From Mycolicibacterium tusciae JS617 (GTDB taxonomy: Bacteria > Actinomycetota > Actinomycetes > Mycobacteriales > Mycobacteriaceae), in contig NZ_KI912270.1 of assembly GCF_000243415.2 (NCBI RefSeq), positions 3,348,001 through 3,412,000 of the forward strand: a stretch of DNA of 64,000 nt. The letters are read 5' to 3'. Position 1 is the first letter of the stretch. The number at the start of each line of letters is the position of its first letter. Made by a program: the position numbers and the translations under genes. Below are positions 45,369 through 53,944 of this stretch, one piece after another. The notes below the pieces were generated by a model. That model saw only the letters and a list, made by a program, of their open reading frames with translations, was not told the DNA's origin and ran no database searches.

Positions 45369-46487
45369 CTAGGTGAGGGACGTCGGGGCCTCGGACACCT
45401 TCACCAGTGCCACCTCGGGTCGGGCCGGAACTTCCTCGGCCAAGAACCAACGGAACGCGAGATTGCCGCGTGGATAGTCAAGCGTGGTAATCGAATTCGG
45501 GTGCTTCGTCATACCGCGTGAGATGACGACCGTCACCGAGCCGTCCGCATTGGGCACCGCCGAGTGGCCGTTGACCGAGCTGCGCGCATCGGCGACGCCG
45601 GGGGTGGCCATGAACTGGTTCCACACCACCAGGTTCCAGAATCGGCATGCCGGGGGTCGGTGGGTGACGACGAGCGCCTCGTCGTCCTCGAGCACGAAAC
45701 TGCCGTAGGCATAGCAGGCATCGCGCGCCGACCAGCCGAAGTTGGCATCGGGCACCTGGTAAGGATCGGCGAATTCATTTGCGGTCGTGGCTATTTCGTG
45801 ACCGAGCGTGTGAGCTTCCTCGCTGCGCACGCCCACCGCCAGCGGCAGGATGGCGAACATCGTGCGCAACCACGCGGCACTGGAGCGCAGAGCGGTCGCG
45901 GTCTCGGTGTCGCCGTGCGCGAACGTGTCCGGTTCGTCGAGCGCCTCGATGTGCCACTTCACCGGGCGGCCGGTCCGGGGGTCGCCCTGGTAGTCCCGCG
46001 TCATCAGCACAGCCGCATCCGGCGTCGGCCCGAAGTCGAAGGAGAAGTTGCCGTCGGCGTCGATTGCACCCGAGCTGTCGAGATCGTCGTCACGCACGAT
46101 CGCGACGATCCGGTCCGACCACGCGCCCGGCGCCGGTTCGTTGTAGGCGGTCATCGAGAAATAGACACTGTCGCCGGCGTTCCCGCTGATGCGGTAGCGC
46201 CTGTTCGGGTCTACCGGGCACATGAAGTAATAGGCGTCGGTGTTGTCGCCGCCCCACCGGCGGTCCGGCCGGACCGGAGAGTTGAGCTCCACCCACAAGG
46301 GCCGGCTGGGATCTGCGAACAGATAGGTGTCGAACGCGACGCCGAGCGTGGTCGCGAGCATGCGGTAGCCGTCGGCGATGTGCCGGTCATCGGTCACCGC
46401 GCGGTCGCCTTCGAGGAAGGTGCGGTCCAGACTGCCGAGTGTCTCGAGCAGTTCGCGCCAGGCTGCGGTGGATTCGTGCTCGCTCAT
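45369..46487 (-). CDS. DUF1214 domain protein
   Basis: A 372-residue protein. The C-terminal third matches DUF1214: FWNLVVWNQFMATPG, SSVNGHSAVPNADGSVTVVIS and HPNSITTLDYPRGNLAFRWFLAEE. The N-terminal part has WVELNSPVRPDRRWGGDNTDAYYF. Family members are often found near steroid or lipid catabolism genes in mycobacteria, but their role is not established. It overlaps the TetR gene upstream by 4 bp, so the two are co-transcribed. Confidence 0.82.
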   Translation of the reverse strand: MSEHESTAAWRELLETLGSLDRTFLEGDRAVTDDRHIADGYRMLATTLGVAFDTYLFADPSRPLWVELNSPVRPDRRWGGDNTDAYYFMCPVDPNRRYRISGNAGDSVYFSMTAYNEPAPGAWSDRIVAIVRDDDLDSSGAIDADGNFSFDFGPTPDAAVLMTRDYQGDPRTGRPVKWHIEALDEPDTFAHGDTETATALRSSAAWLRTMFAILPLAVGVRSEEAHTLGHEIATTANEFADPYQVPDANFGWSARDACYAYGSFVLEDDEALVVTHRPPACRFWNLVVWNQFMATPGVADARSSVNGHSAVPNADGSVTVVISRGMTKHPNSITTLDYPRGNLAFRWFLAEEVPARPEVALVKVSEAPTSLT

Positions 46488-47059
46488 GCGCTGATGCCTC
46501 TCGCGATGAATTCAGCGGTGCGGTCTATCCAGGCCTCGTCGAGAGTCTCGGGGTGAGTGATGAGAGCAAGGAAGATGACGCCGGCGAGAGCGTCGACCAC
46601 ATCGGTGGGACGGACCTCGGCACGAACCTCACCACGCTTGCGCGCCGTCTCGAGCCACTCGTCCAGCCCATGGGACAGGACGTCGACGAAACGCTCGAGC
46701 AGCGCAGCGTGCAGCGTTGGGTCCACGGCCATCTCCGCGACCAGGCCCGGCAGGGCCGCCAGCGCGGCCGGGGTGGTCAGGAGGGCGAAGGTCCTGCGCA
46801 TCATCTCGCGCACGTCGCCGAGCATGCTTCCCGTCGAAGGCAGCTCGGTGTACTCCGTGACCGGGAATACGGCCTCGTGCACAACGTGCGCCTTGCTGGG
46901 CCAACGGCGATAGATCGCCGGCTTGCTGGTGCCTGCGCGCCGCGCGATCGCGTCAACAGACAGTGAGGCGTAATCGGTCTCGCCGAGCAGCTCCGCCGTA
47001 GCCTCCAGCACCGCGCTATCGATCCGAGGATCGCGCGGTCGACCAATTTCAACCATCAT
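46484..47059 (-). CDS. TetR-family transcriptional regulator
   Basis: A 191-residue regulator beginning MMVEIGRPRDPR, with two adjacent ATG codons (47059 and 47056) as possible starts. The helix-turn-helix is SLSVDAIARRAGTSKPAIYRRWPSKAHVV. It lies upstream of the DUF1214 gene and divergent from a sulfotransferase gene, with a 28-bp gap that contains a palindrome. It therefore probably controls both. Confidence 0.9.
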   Translation of the reverse strand: MMVEIGRPRDPRIDSAVLEATAELLGETDYASLSVDAIARRAGTSKPAIYRRWPSKAHVVHEAVFPVTEYTELPSTGSMLGDVREMMRRTFALLTTPAALAALPGLVAEMAVDPTLHAALLERFVDVLSHGLDEWLETARKRGEVRAEVRPTDVVDALAGVIFLALITHPETLDEAWIDRTAEFIARGISA

Positions 47060-47080
47060 TATGAAACTCACAGTAACATA
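47060..47080. promoter_or_regulatory. Candidate TetR operator between divergent genes
   Basis: The sequence has the form TATG-N2-ACT-N3-AGT-N2-CATA, symmetric at 14 of 21 positions. It fills nearly the whole gap between the TetR and sulfotransferase genes. Binding would block both start sites. Confidence 0.45.
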
Positions 47081-47087
47081 AGTTGCC

Positions 47088-48374
47088 ATGACCGACGCCA
47101 CAGCTGACGGGCCACGCATCGTCGAATTGGACGATCTCGCCGAACCACGCTTCTCACCCGAGGCCGAACCGCTGCGGCAGATGATGGGAGCGATGGCAGC
47201 GGACTGCCCGCTCGACGCCGACGTGCTGCACACCAAGGCCGCCGCCGAGACGGGCCTCGACGACTTCGGCGCCGACGACTATCGCGAACGCCTCGACGTG
47301 TATATTGCTGCGCTGCAAGAGATCTCCGGCATGCATGACGTCGGAATCGTCAATTTCCACGCCCAACTGTTGCAATGGCTGAAGAACAGGTTGCTGCTCA
47401 CCGACCTGTTGTCCAGGCACCCGGAAATCCGCGACATCGAGCTCGCGCCACCGGTGTTGATCGCCGGGCTGCCCCGCACCGGCACAACGCACCTGCACAA
47501 CCTGCTCGCCGCGGCTTCGTCCGTTTCTCCGTCCGGACGGCCGGAGACGACTTTCCGCACCATCCCCTACTGGGAGAGCAACGAACCCTTCCCGCTGCCT
47601 TCGGAGGCGGGAATCGAACCAGATCCCCGCCGGGCCCGGATGGACGTCGCGGTGCAGGTGATGAACCTCGTGATGCCCCACTTCGCGTTGATGCATGAGA
47701 TGACCACCGACCACGTGCACGAGGAAATTCAATTACTGGCCAACGACTTCTCGACGATGCTGTTCGAGACCCTCGGGCATGTACCGAAGTGGCGCGACTA
47801 CTACCTGGCCCACGACCAGACGTCGCATTACGATTACCTCGCAACCCAACTCAAGGCGCTGCAGTTTCTGCGCGGCGGGCGGCGCTGGCTGCTCAAGTCA
47901 CCGCAGCACCTGGAGCAGCTGCCCGTGCTGAACGCGGTGTTTCCCGGTGTGGTCGTCGTTTTCACACATCGCGATCCGGTGCCGGTGGTGCTCTCCATGC
48001 TCGCGATGCTCACCTACAGCGCGCGCATGCACCGCTACCCGGTGCCGGTGGCCGAGATCGCTTCCACATGGGTCGGTCGTCTCGAACTGATGCTCAACGC
48101 ATTGGTTCGCGATCGTGACGTTCTGCCGCCCGAGCGATCGATCGACATCCGCTTCGACGACTTCATGGCTGACGAAATAGGCGTTGCCTCAAGGATTTAC
48201 GATCTCGCCAGTGAACCGTTTCCGGCCGACGCGCGGGCCGCGATCGAGGGCTACCTGGCCGGACATGAGCGGGGGCGGCTTGGCCGCATCGCAACGTCCG
48301 CCGAAATGTTCGGCCTCGACGGCCAAGACATGCGAGCCCGGTTCAGCCGGTACGCCGACCGCTTCCTGACGTGA
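47088..48374 (+). CDS. Sulfotransferase-family protein
   Basis: A 428-residue protein. The PAPS-binding 5' loop is AGLPRTGTTHLHNLLA and the 3'-phosphate region is FTHRDPVPVVLSML, with WLLKSPQHLEQLP between. These are the marks of the large bacterial sulfotransferase family, which moves a sulfo group from PAPS to a hydroxyl group of a lipid or small molecule. It is divergent from a TetR gene and convergent with a SnoaL-like gene. The acceptor is unknown. Confidence 0.88.
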   Translation: MTDATADGPRIVELDDLAEPRFSPEAEPLRQMMGAMAADCPLDADVLHTKAAAETGLDDFGADDYRERLDVYIAALQEISGMHDVGIVNFHAQLLQWLKNRLLLTDLLSRHPEIRDIELAPPVLIAGLPRTGTTHLHNLLAAASSVSPSGRPETTFRTIPYWESNEPFPLPSEAGIEPDPRRARMDVAVQVMNLVMPHFALMHEMTTDHVHEEIQLLANDFSTMLFETLGHVPKWRDYYLAHDQTSHYDYLATQLKALQFLRGGRRWLLKSPQHLEQLPVLNAVFPGVVVVFTHRDPVPVVLSMLAMLTYSARMHRYPVPVAEIASTWVGRLELMLNALVRDRDVLPPERSIDIRFDDFMADEIGVASRIYDLASEPFPADARAAIEGYLAGHERGRLGRIATSAEMFGLDGQDMRARFSRYADRFLT

Positions 48375-48386
48375 CCGCGCCGAACG

Positions 48387-48752
48387 TCAACCTTCAGAGG
48401 TACCGGCCCAATACTCGACGACTCGACCGTCGGCGAACTTGAGGATGTCATTGCCGATGAATCGCTTTGGGCCGTCCGGCGTCGCCCCCGTACCGATCCA
48501 ACGAGCCGCCAACCGATCCCCTTCGACGATCGGCTCCACCTCGATGACGAACCTCAGATCTGCGAGCATCGACCGGGTCTTGTCGATGATCGAGGCCAAC
48601 TCGTCCGGGCCGTGCACCTCACGGTCAGGCCAGTGCCCGACAAAATCGTCGGCTACCAATTCGTGCGCGACAGGTTGACCAGCCCACAGCTCGTTGATCC
48701 AGCGCCCGTAGAGCTGTCTCGCAGACTCAATACGCTCGTCCGTAGAAGTCAT
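48387..48752 (-). CDS. SnoaL-like (NTF2-fold) protein
   Basis: A 121-residue protein with the SnoaL/NTF2-like pattern: an N-terminal helix (ESARQLYGRWINELWAGQP), the strand DDFVGHWPDREVHGPDEL, and the last strands VEGDRLAARWIGTG and FADGRVVEYW. Family members include cyclases, isomerases and proteins with no known activity. It is convergent with the sulfotransferase gene. The function is not predictable. Confidence 0.8.
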   Translation of the reverse strand: MTSTDERIESARQLYGRWINELWAGQPVAHELVADDFVGHWPDREVHGPDELASIIDKTRSMLADLRFVIEVEPIVEGDRLAARWIGTGATPDGPKRFIGNDILKFADGRVVEYWAGTSEG

Positions 48753-48806
48753 GTAAATTTACTACCCCGTCACCGCCGAAGCTAAGCACGTTTGCTGTGG
48801 TCGAAA

Positions 48807-49514
48807 TCACTCTTCGTAATACGCCCACCAGCCGAACGTCAGGAACGCGATGCCGGCGAAGAACCCGGAGAGGGTCTGGCCGACCAGGAAGACCCAGACG
48901 GTCGGCCAGGTGAAGACACCGGCCGCCAGGTAGTGCAGCGCCGTCGCGGCGTGCAATGCGCCCGTCGACAACGCCGCCAGCCCGATAGCACCCACGAGCA
49001 CGCCCCCGCCGACCGCCAGGTCGGATGCCGATCCCGGCGCGGGTTCCGCACTTGTGGCGAAGCCGAGGACGGCATATGTGAGGGCGAAGGCGAACGTCAG
49101 CTCCGCCACGAATACGGCAATCAACGTCCGATCACTCACGGTGAGCTCTGCGGCAACGATAACCCTTGCAGGATCGATGATTTCGCGCACCATCACCGCG
49201 GCGAGCATGCCCCCGCCGAACTGCGCAAGCCAGTGCACGACCGCGGCACGCAGCCCGATCCGGCGACGCGTCAACACCGCCAGCGTCACGGCGGCGTTGA
49301 GATGTCCGCCGGTGAAATGGCCGACCGCGTAGATCAGCATCATCAGCACCACCGCGAGCCCGAGCGCAGGCAACGGGTACCGACTCAGCACAGCCGCCCC
49401 TGCCACGGAGACCAAGGTGAACGTGCCGATCACCTCGGCCACGACCCAGGTCCGCATGGTCACCTCAGGGCCGGCGACCGGCTCGCGGATGGACTGCGAG
49501 GTGAGTTGGTCCAT
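48807..49514 (-). CDS. Aquaporin/MIP-family-like channel with altered NPA motifs
   Basis: A 235-residue membrane protein with six hydrophobic segments. The first pore-loop motif reads GGHLNAAVTLA (NAA in place of NPA). The second reads STGALHAATALH (HAA in place of NPA). AAGT is replaced by the early VAEVIGTF. The start MDQLTSQ (ATG 49514) is preceded by GAAGGTGG. The family carries water, glycerol or other small neutral solutes; the changed motifs make the substrate uncertain. Confidence 0.75.
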   Translation of the reverse strand: MDQLTSQSIREPVAGPEVTMRTWVVAEVIGTFTLVSVAGAAVLSRYPLPALGLAVVLMMLIYAVGHFTGGHLNAAVTLAVLTRRRIGLRAAVVHWLAQFGGGMLAAVMVREIIDPARVIVAAELTVSDRTLIAVFVAELTFAFALTYAVLGFATSAEPAPGSASDLAVGGGVLVGAIGLAALSTGALHAATALHYLAAGVFTWPTVWVFLVGQTLSGFFAGIAFLTFGWWAYYEE

Positions 49515-49649
49515 GGTCTGCCACCTTCGCCGGTCGCGCATACCGGTGTCGCCATGGCTGACCACCATCTGCGGTTTCCCGCCATCCCGACCATCCGATG
49601 CCCGCTAGCTGCATTGTTGGCGACCGTGCCGTGAGGTGTGCTGCTAGTG

Positions 49650-50324
49650 ATGGCGGTACATGGATCCGAGACGGCCGGCGCGCGGGTGATCATCGCCGAC
49701 GACGACGTGCTGCTGCGCGAAGGGCTGGCCAGTCTTCTGGATCGGTCGGGCTTTCACGTGGTCGGGCAGGCCGCCGACGGCACGGGGTTGCTCGCGATGG
49801 TGGCCGCGCAGCGACCCGACCTCGTGATCGTCGACATCCGCATGCCGCCGACGCACAGCAACGAGGGAATCGACGCGGCCCGCGCGATCCGCGCCGAGTC
49901 ACCGGACACGGGCATCCTCGTGCTCTCGGCCCATGTCGAGGTCGACCATGCCATGGAACTTCTCACCGGCGATCGCGCGATCGGCTATCTGCTCAAGAGC
50001 CGCGTCACCGACGTCGGCGACTTCCTCGACACCCTTACCCGCATCGCACGGGGGGCGTCAGTGGTGGACCCCGCGGTGGTAGCCGAACTCCTGTCGACGC
50101 GGCGGCGCAATGACCCGCTGGCCGTGTTGAGTTCGCGCGAGTTGGAGGTGCTGGCGCTGATGGCCGAGGGCCGCTCCAACGGGGGTATCGCACGCCGTTT
50201 GTGGGTCACCGAGGGCACGGTCGAAAAGCACGTCCGCAGCATCCTGGCCAAGCTGGATCTGCCCGAAACCGGCGATGACCACCGCCGGGTCCGTGCAGTG
50301 ATCACCTTTCTGGAGGCGCGCTGA
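49650..50324 (+). CDS. NarL/LuxR-type response regulator
   Basis: A 224-residue regulator with the receiver acidic residues in IIADDDVLL, the phosphoacceptor Asp62 in VDIRMPPTH and the lysine in GYLLKSRV. The C-terminal helix-turn-helix has LSSRELEVLALMAEGRSN and TVEKHVRSILAKL. ATG 49650 is chosen; GTG codons at 49638 and 49647 are in frame. It closely resembles the regulator at 37146-37793. The kinase at 50829 is a likely partner although a receiver gene lies between on the other strand. Confidence 0.9.
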   Translation: MAVHGSETAGARVIIADDDVLLREGLASLLDRSGFHVVGQAADGTGLLAMVAAQRPDLVIVDIRMPPTHSNEGIDAARAIRAESPDTGILVLSAHVEVDHAMELLTGDRAIGYLLKSRVTDVGDFLDTLTRIARGASVVDPAVVAELLSTRRRNDPLAVLSSRELEVLALMAEGRSNGGIARRLWVTEGTVEKHVRSILAKLDLPETGDDHRRVRAVITFLEAR

Positions 50325-50712
50325 CCGGCTGGTCCCCAGCCTGATCGCCACTGCGATGGCCATTTACCAATTCCACGATCGCCCGAGGCGACAACGCGAT
50401 CTTCGGCAGGAACCCCGCCGCGGCGCTGTCGGCGATCAGTTCGGCGAGGTCCTGTTCCGCATGGGCCGAGATCAAAATCACCGGGGATGGTTGCGGCACT
50501 CCGCTCGCATAGAGCTGTTCGACGAGGTCGAACCCACTCTCGTCGCCGAGATCGACATCGACGAGGGTGACGTCCGGGCGCAGGTCCAGGTAGCAGCGCA
50601 GCCCGTCGGCACTGTTGGACGCGAGGCCGACCACCGCGATGCCTGCGCGTTCGAGCATGCCGAGAGCGGCGCAGCGGAAGCTCTCACTGTCATCGACGAT
50701 CAGGCAGCGCAT
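50302..50712 (-). CDS. Single-domain response regulator (receiver only)
   Basis: A 136-residue protein that is a complete receiver domain with no output domain. It has the acidic pair in LIVDDSES, Asp52 in LVDVDLGDESGFD, the serine in LISAHAEQDL and the lysine in GFLPKIAL. It starts at ATG 50712 and its 3' end overlaps the NarL-type regulator by 23 bp. It could serve as a phosphate sink or a relay for the kinase encoded next door. Confidence 0.85.
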   Translation of the reverse strand: MRCLIVDDSESFRCAALGMLERAGIAVVGLASNSADGLRCYLDLRPDVTLVDVDLGDESGFDLVEQLYASGVPQPSPVILISAHAEQDLAELIADSAAAGFLPKIALSPRAIVELVNGHRSGDQAGDQPVSAPPER

Positions 50713-50828
50713 GGCCGCACCCACACCAACATTCCTTCAGCGTGCCCAACAATTGCCGTGCCTCGCATTGCGGATAACTGGAATCTCGACGATGCCGTAA
50801 ACGTTTTGCACACCATGGTGACGACGAG

Positions 50829-52388
50829 ATGAAGCGTGAGCCGTCGTCGTTGCTCGGAGGGGTACTCGCCGCCCTGGTGCGGCCGACAACCCCACCGCTG
50901 AGCCTGGGGATCATGGTGGCGGTCGGATTCATCGCCGCGGAGACGCTGCTGGTCTATCGCCTCAAACAGGTCGGCCCGGAGGCCTACGGGGCGATCTTCC
51001 TGCTCGGCGTCCTCGTCATCTCTGCGGGGTGGGGTTTCGGGCTCGCGGTCGCGACGTCGATTGCGAGCGCCGTCGTCTACTTCTATTTCCATGTCGGGGA
51101 CTCCGGGGTGCTCTTCCCGGACGAGGCGAAGGACTTCGTCGCGCTCCTGGTGTTTCTGCCCGTGGCCCTGGCTGCCAACATCCTCGGCAGGCAAGCCAGG
51201 GTGCGGGCGATCGAGTCTGAGCAACGCAGGCACGAGGCAGACATCGCCGCGGCGATGGCCAGCGCGCTGGCCGAACAGCAGGCCGCGTTGCGTCGCGTGG
51301 CGACACTGGTCGCACGGGGCGTCTCCCCGGCCGAGATTTACCCGACGGCGGTGGCAGAACTCTCCCGCGGTCTCAACGTGCAGAACGCCACTCTGCTGCG
51401 TTACGCCGCCGACGGCGCCCACGTCGTCGTCGGCGCCCGCGACGAAAACGGCGACCCGATCTTGCCGGAGGGTGAATACCTCCCCATGGAGGGCGACAAC
51501 GTCGCTGCGCTGATCTACCGGACGCGCGCGCCGGCCCGGCTCGACACCTACGACGGCGCAACGGGCCCGACCGCCGACCGCATCCGCCGGCTCGGCTTGA
51601 CGTCCGCGGTCGGCGCGCCGATCATCGTCGACGACCGCATGTGGGGTGCATTGATCGTCGGCTCGGCGAAATCCGACCCGTTGACCACGGACACCGAACA
51701 TCGCATTCGCGACTTCGCCGATCTGATCGCGATCGCGATCGCCAACGCCGAAACCCGCGCCGAGCTCACCGCCTCGCGCGCGCGCATCGTCACCGCGGCC
51801 GATCAGGCGCGTCGACGCTTCGAGCGCGATCTGCACGACGGTGCGCAGCAGCGCGTCGTCTCGCTCGGTCTCGAGGTCCGCGGCGTTGAGGAGTCCGTCC
51901 CGGCGGACCAGCCGGCGCTACGCGAACAGATAGCTCACATCGCCGCCGGGCTTACCGCGATCTCCGCCGACCTCCGTGAGATCTCGCGCGGCATCCACCC
52001 CGCCATCCTGTCCCGAGGCGGCCTCGGATCCGGCATCAAGGCGCTGGCACGCCGATCCACCGTGCCCGTCGCACTCGCCGTCGAGATCGATTCCAGGTTG
52101 CCCGAACACATCGAAGTCGCAGCGTATTACGTTGTGGCAGAAGCACTGACGAATGCCGCCAAACACGCGCACGCGTCGGAGATCAGCGTACGTGCGACAA
52201 CCACGACCGGAGAGCTCCACCTCGATATCAGCGACGACGGAGTCGGGGGCGCCGTAGTCGGGGGCGGAACCGGGCTCATCGGGCTGAAGGACCGCGTCGA
52301 GGCACTCGCAGGCCGGCTCGATATCGTCGGGCCGCCCGAAGGCGGGACGAGGCTGATCGCCAAAATCCCGCTGGGCGGGGAGCCCTAG
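50829..52388 (+). CDS. GAF-domain sensor histidine kinase
   Basis: A 519-residue kinase. Four hydrophobic segments within residues 25-125 resemble the KdpD-type DUF4118 sensor. A GAF domain follows (about residues 150-310, with LTSAVGAPIIVDDRMWGALIVGS). The phosphorylated His336 is in ERDLHDGAQQR. The ATPase domain has VVAEALTNAAKHAHA and DDGVGGAVVGGGTGLIGLKDRV. Its likely partners are the NarL-type regulator at 49650 and the lone receiver. Confidence 0.92.
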   Translation: MKREPSSLLGGVLAALVRPTTPPLSLGIMVAVGFIAAETLLVYRLKQVGPEAYGAIFLLGVLVISAGWGFGLAVATSIASAVVYFYFHVGDSGVLFPDEAKDFVALLVFLPVALAANILGRQARVRAIESEQRRHEADIAAAMASALAEQQAALRRVATLVARGVSPAEIYPTAVAELSRGLNVQNATLLRYAADGAHVVVGARDENGDPILPEGEYLPMEGDNVAALIYRTRAPARLDTYDGATGPTADRIRRLGLTSAVGAPIIVDDRMWGALIVGSAKSDPLTTDTEHRIRDFADLIAIAIANAETRAELTASRARIVTAADQARRRFERDLHDGAQQRVVSLGLEVRGVEESVPADQPALREQIAHIAAGLTAISADLREISRGIHPAILSRGGLGSGIKALARRSTVPVALAVEIDSRLPEHIEVAAYYVVAEALTNAAKHAHASEISVRATTTTGELHLDISDDGVGGAVVGGGTGLIGLKDRVEALAGRLDIVGPPEGGTRLIAKIPLGGEP

Positions 52389-53419
52389 GCGCGTAGCGCG
52401 TCGAGCAAACGGTCCAGGTCATTCTCGTTGTTGTACAGGTGGAAACCGACCCGGATCGCCCCTGCGCGCACGGAGGCTCGCAGGCCGGCCCGCTGAAGCG
52501 CCGGCGCCGCACCCTCGATCGGTAACGAGACGATGGCCGAATCCTGCTGCGGCAAATCCAGTTCGGTCCGCAAGCGATTCGCCAGCCCCAGGCAATGCGC
52601 TTGCACCGCGTCGCCGTCCAGCGACGCCAGCCACGGCATCGCGAGCCCGGCGCCAAGGGCGCTGAACCACGCCGGCGAGAGGTCGAACCGTCGAGCGTCG
52701 TCTGCCAGCCGAAGCGGCAGCCCGTAGATCGTTTGCCACGGTGCTGCACCGGCGTACCAGTTGGCGGCGTGGGGTGTCATGGCGTGACTCATTCTGTCGC
52801 TCAACGAAATCCACGCCGTACCCCGTGGCGACAACAACCATTTGTAGACCGCGGCCACGGTGACGTCCACCCAGTCCAGTTCGATGCGTTTCCATCCGAG
52901 CGCCTGTGTGATATCGATGACCGTCAGCGTCTCGGTCCCCGCGACGTGCGCGCGCAGGGTGTCGGTATCGAGCACCGCGCCGTTCGCGGACTGCACGAGG
53001 CTCACGGCGACGACGTCGAAATCGGCTGCGGCCGTCACCAGTTCGTCGGCAGTCAGTTCGGTGACGGTGATCCCGCGGCCCGCTTGGGCGGCAAAAGGAA
53101 ATGTGGTGCTGGTGAACTCACCGCCCACGGTGACCACCCTGGAGCCGTCGGGGATTGCCGAGGCCACCAGTCCCAGCGCAGCCGAGACGGTGCTGCTCAT
53201 CGCCACCGAGTCGACGGAAACGCCCGTCAGCGCGGCATAGCCGGCCCGCCCGGCCGCGACGTTCTCGTCGAACGACGGGACGTCCATCGTGCCGTTCTGC
53301 CACTTGCCGATGCACTCCAGCAGTGCATCGACGAGAAACTGCGGCGGCAGACCGTAGGTGGGCGAATTGAGAAATCCATCTGCTCCGAGGAATTCGGCGC
53401 CGAATGCTTCCCGTGTCAC
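52385..53419 (-). CDS. PLP-dependent class V aminotransferase-fold protein
   Basis: A 344-residue enzyme of the aminotransferase class V/cysteine-desulfurase fold. The PLP lysine is in AAVYKWLLSPRGTAW, with the cofactor-binding aspartate in VIDITQALG and an active-site region SLVQSANGAVLD. The N-terminus has NSPTYGLPPQFLVDAL. The C-terminus, VRAGAIRVGFHLYNNENDLDRL, is typical of the fold. It overlaps the DUF4229 gene upstream by 4 bp and the kinase gene by 4 bp. The substrate is unknown. Confidence 0.86.
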   Translation of the reverse strand: MTREAFGAEFLGADGFLNSPTYGLPPQFLVDALLECIGKWQNGTMDVPSFDENVAAGRAGYAALTGVSVDSVAMSSTVSAALGLVASAIPDGSRVVTVGGEFTSTTFPFAAQAGRGITVTELTADELVTAAADFDVVAVSLVQSANGAVLDTDTLRAHVAGTETLTVIDITQALGWKRIELDWVDVTVAAVYKWLLSPRGTAWISLSDRMSHAMTPHAANWYAGAAPWQTIYGLPLRLADDARRFDLSPAWFSALGAGLAMPWLASLDGDAVQAHCLGLANRLRTELDLPQQDSAIVSLPIEGAAPALQRAGLRASVRAGAIRVGFHLYNNENDLDRLLDALRA

Positions 53420-53724
53420 GACGCGGGCGGCTCGTCGCCGCGGAGTCTGGCCTGTAGTTGTTCGCGGTCCTTGCGGCGCCGGTCGTCGAGGACGGCGATG
53501 CTGGCCGTCGCGCGACGGCGAAGCGGCGCGAACATCCAGATGCCCAACGGCAGGGCGATCACCATGGCGAACAGAAGTGCCACCACGATGGGAAAATCCC
53601 GCAACCCGAGCACGTGGCCGGCACCCCAGATCACTGCGGTCAACGCGGCGACCAGTAGTAACCGAGCCAGGGTATAGACCACCAGGTGGGCTACGAGGCG
53701 AGTTCCTGGCCGACTGTCAGACAC
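53416..53724 (-). CDS. DUF4229 two-helix membrane protein (Rv0531-like)
   Basis: A 102-residue protein with two membrane helices at about residues 12-35 and 44-65, followed by a basic segment (RRRATASIAVLDDRRRKDREQLQARLRG) on the cytoplasmic side. This is the pattern of DUF4229, found across actinobacteria. It is the first gene of the operon with the aminotransferase. Function unknown. Confidence 0.78.
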   Translation of the reverse strand: MSDSRPGTRLVAHLVVYTLARLLLVAALTAVIWGAGHVLGLRDFPIVVALLFAMVIALPLGIWMFAPLRRRATASIAVLDDRRRKDREQLQARLRGDEPPAS

Positions 53725-53772
53725 GGCCCGAGCCTACCGACGGCGCGTATATTCGGAACAAGGAGGTTTGTT

Positions 53773-53931
53773 GTGGTTTACCTGTTCGCGATTCTCGTCT
53801 TGGCCGGCGTGGTCTACGTGGGCTTGCGGCTGATTCGGGCGAACGCGACTCGTCCGCAGCCCCGCACGATCGGCCCGGACGACGATCCCGAGTTCCTGCG
53901 CCGTCTCGGCCCGGATCCCAAGCCGCGGTAG
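53773..53931 (+). CDS. 52-residue single-helix membrane protein (Rv0530A-like)
   Basis: A very short gene starting at GTG 53773, with AAGGAGG six bases before. The protein VVYLFAILVLAGVVYVGL is one membrane helix followed by a hydrophilic tail ending RRLGPDPKPR. The strong ribosome-binding site and the position opposite Rv0530A in M. tuberculosis support it as real. It is divergent from the DUF4229 gene and convergent with the ParA-like gene. Confidence 0.7.
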   Translation: MVYLFAILVLAGVVYVGLRLIRANATRPQPRTIGPDDDPEFLRRLGPDPKPR

Positions 53932-53944
53932 TCGCCGGTCTCTC

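Noticed and set aside
41612..45372. Two plus-strand open frames of about 650 codons each
   Set aside because: They run antisense through the hydrolase, epimerase and MTA phosphorylase genes, are rich in Arg, His and Asp, and have no recognisable motif. The minus-strand genes are clearly real.
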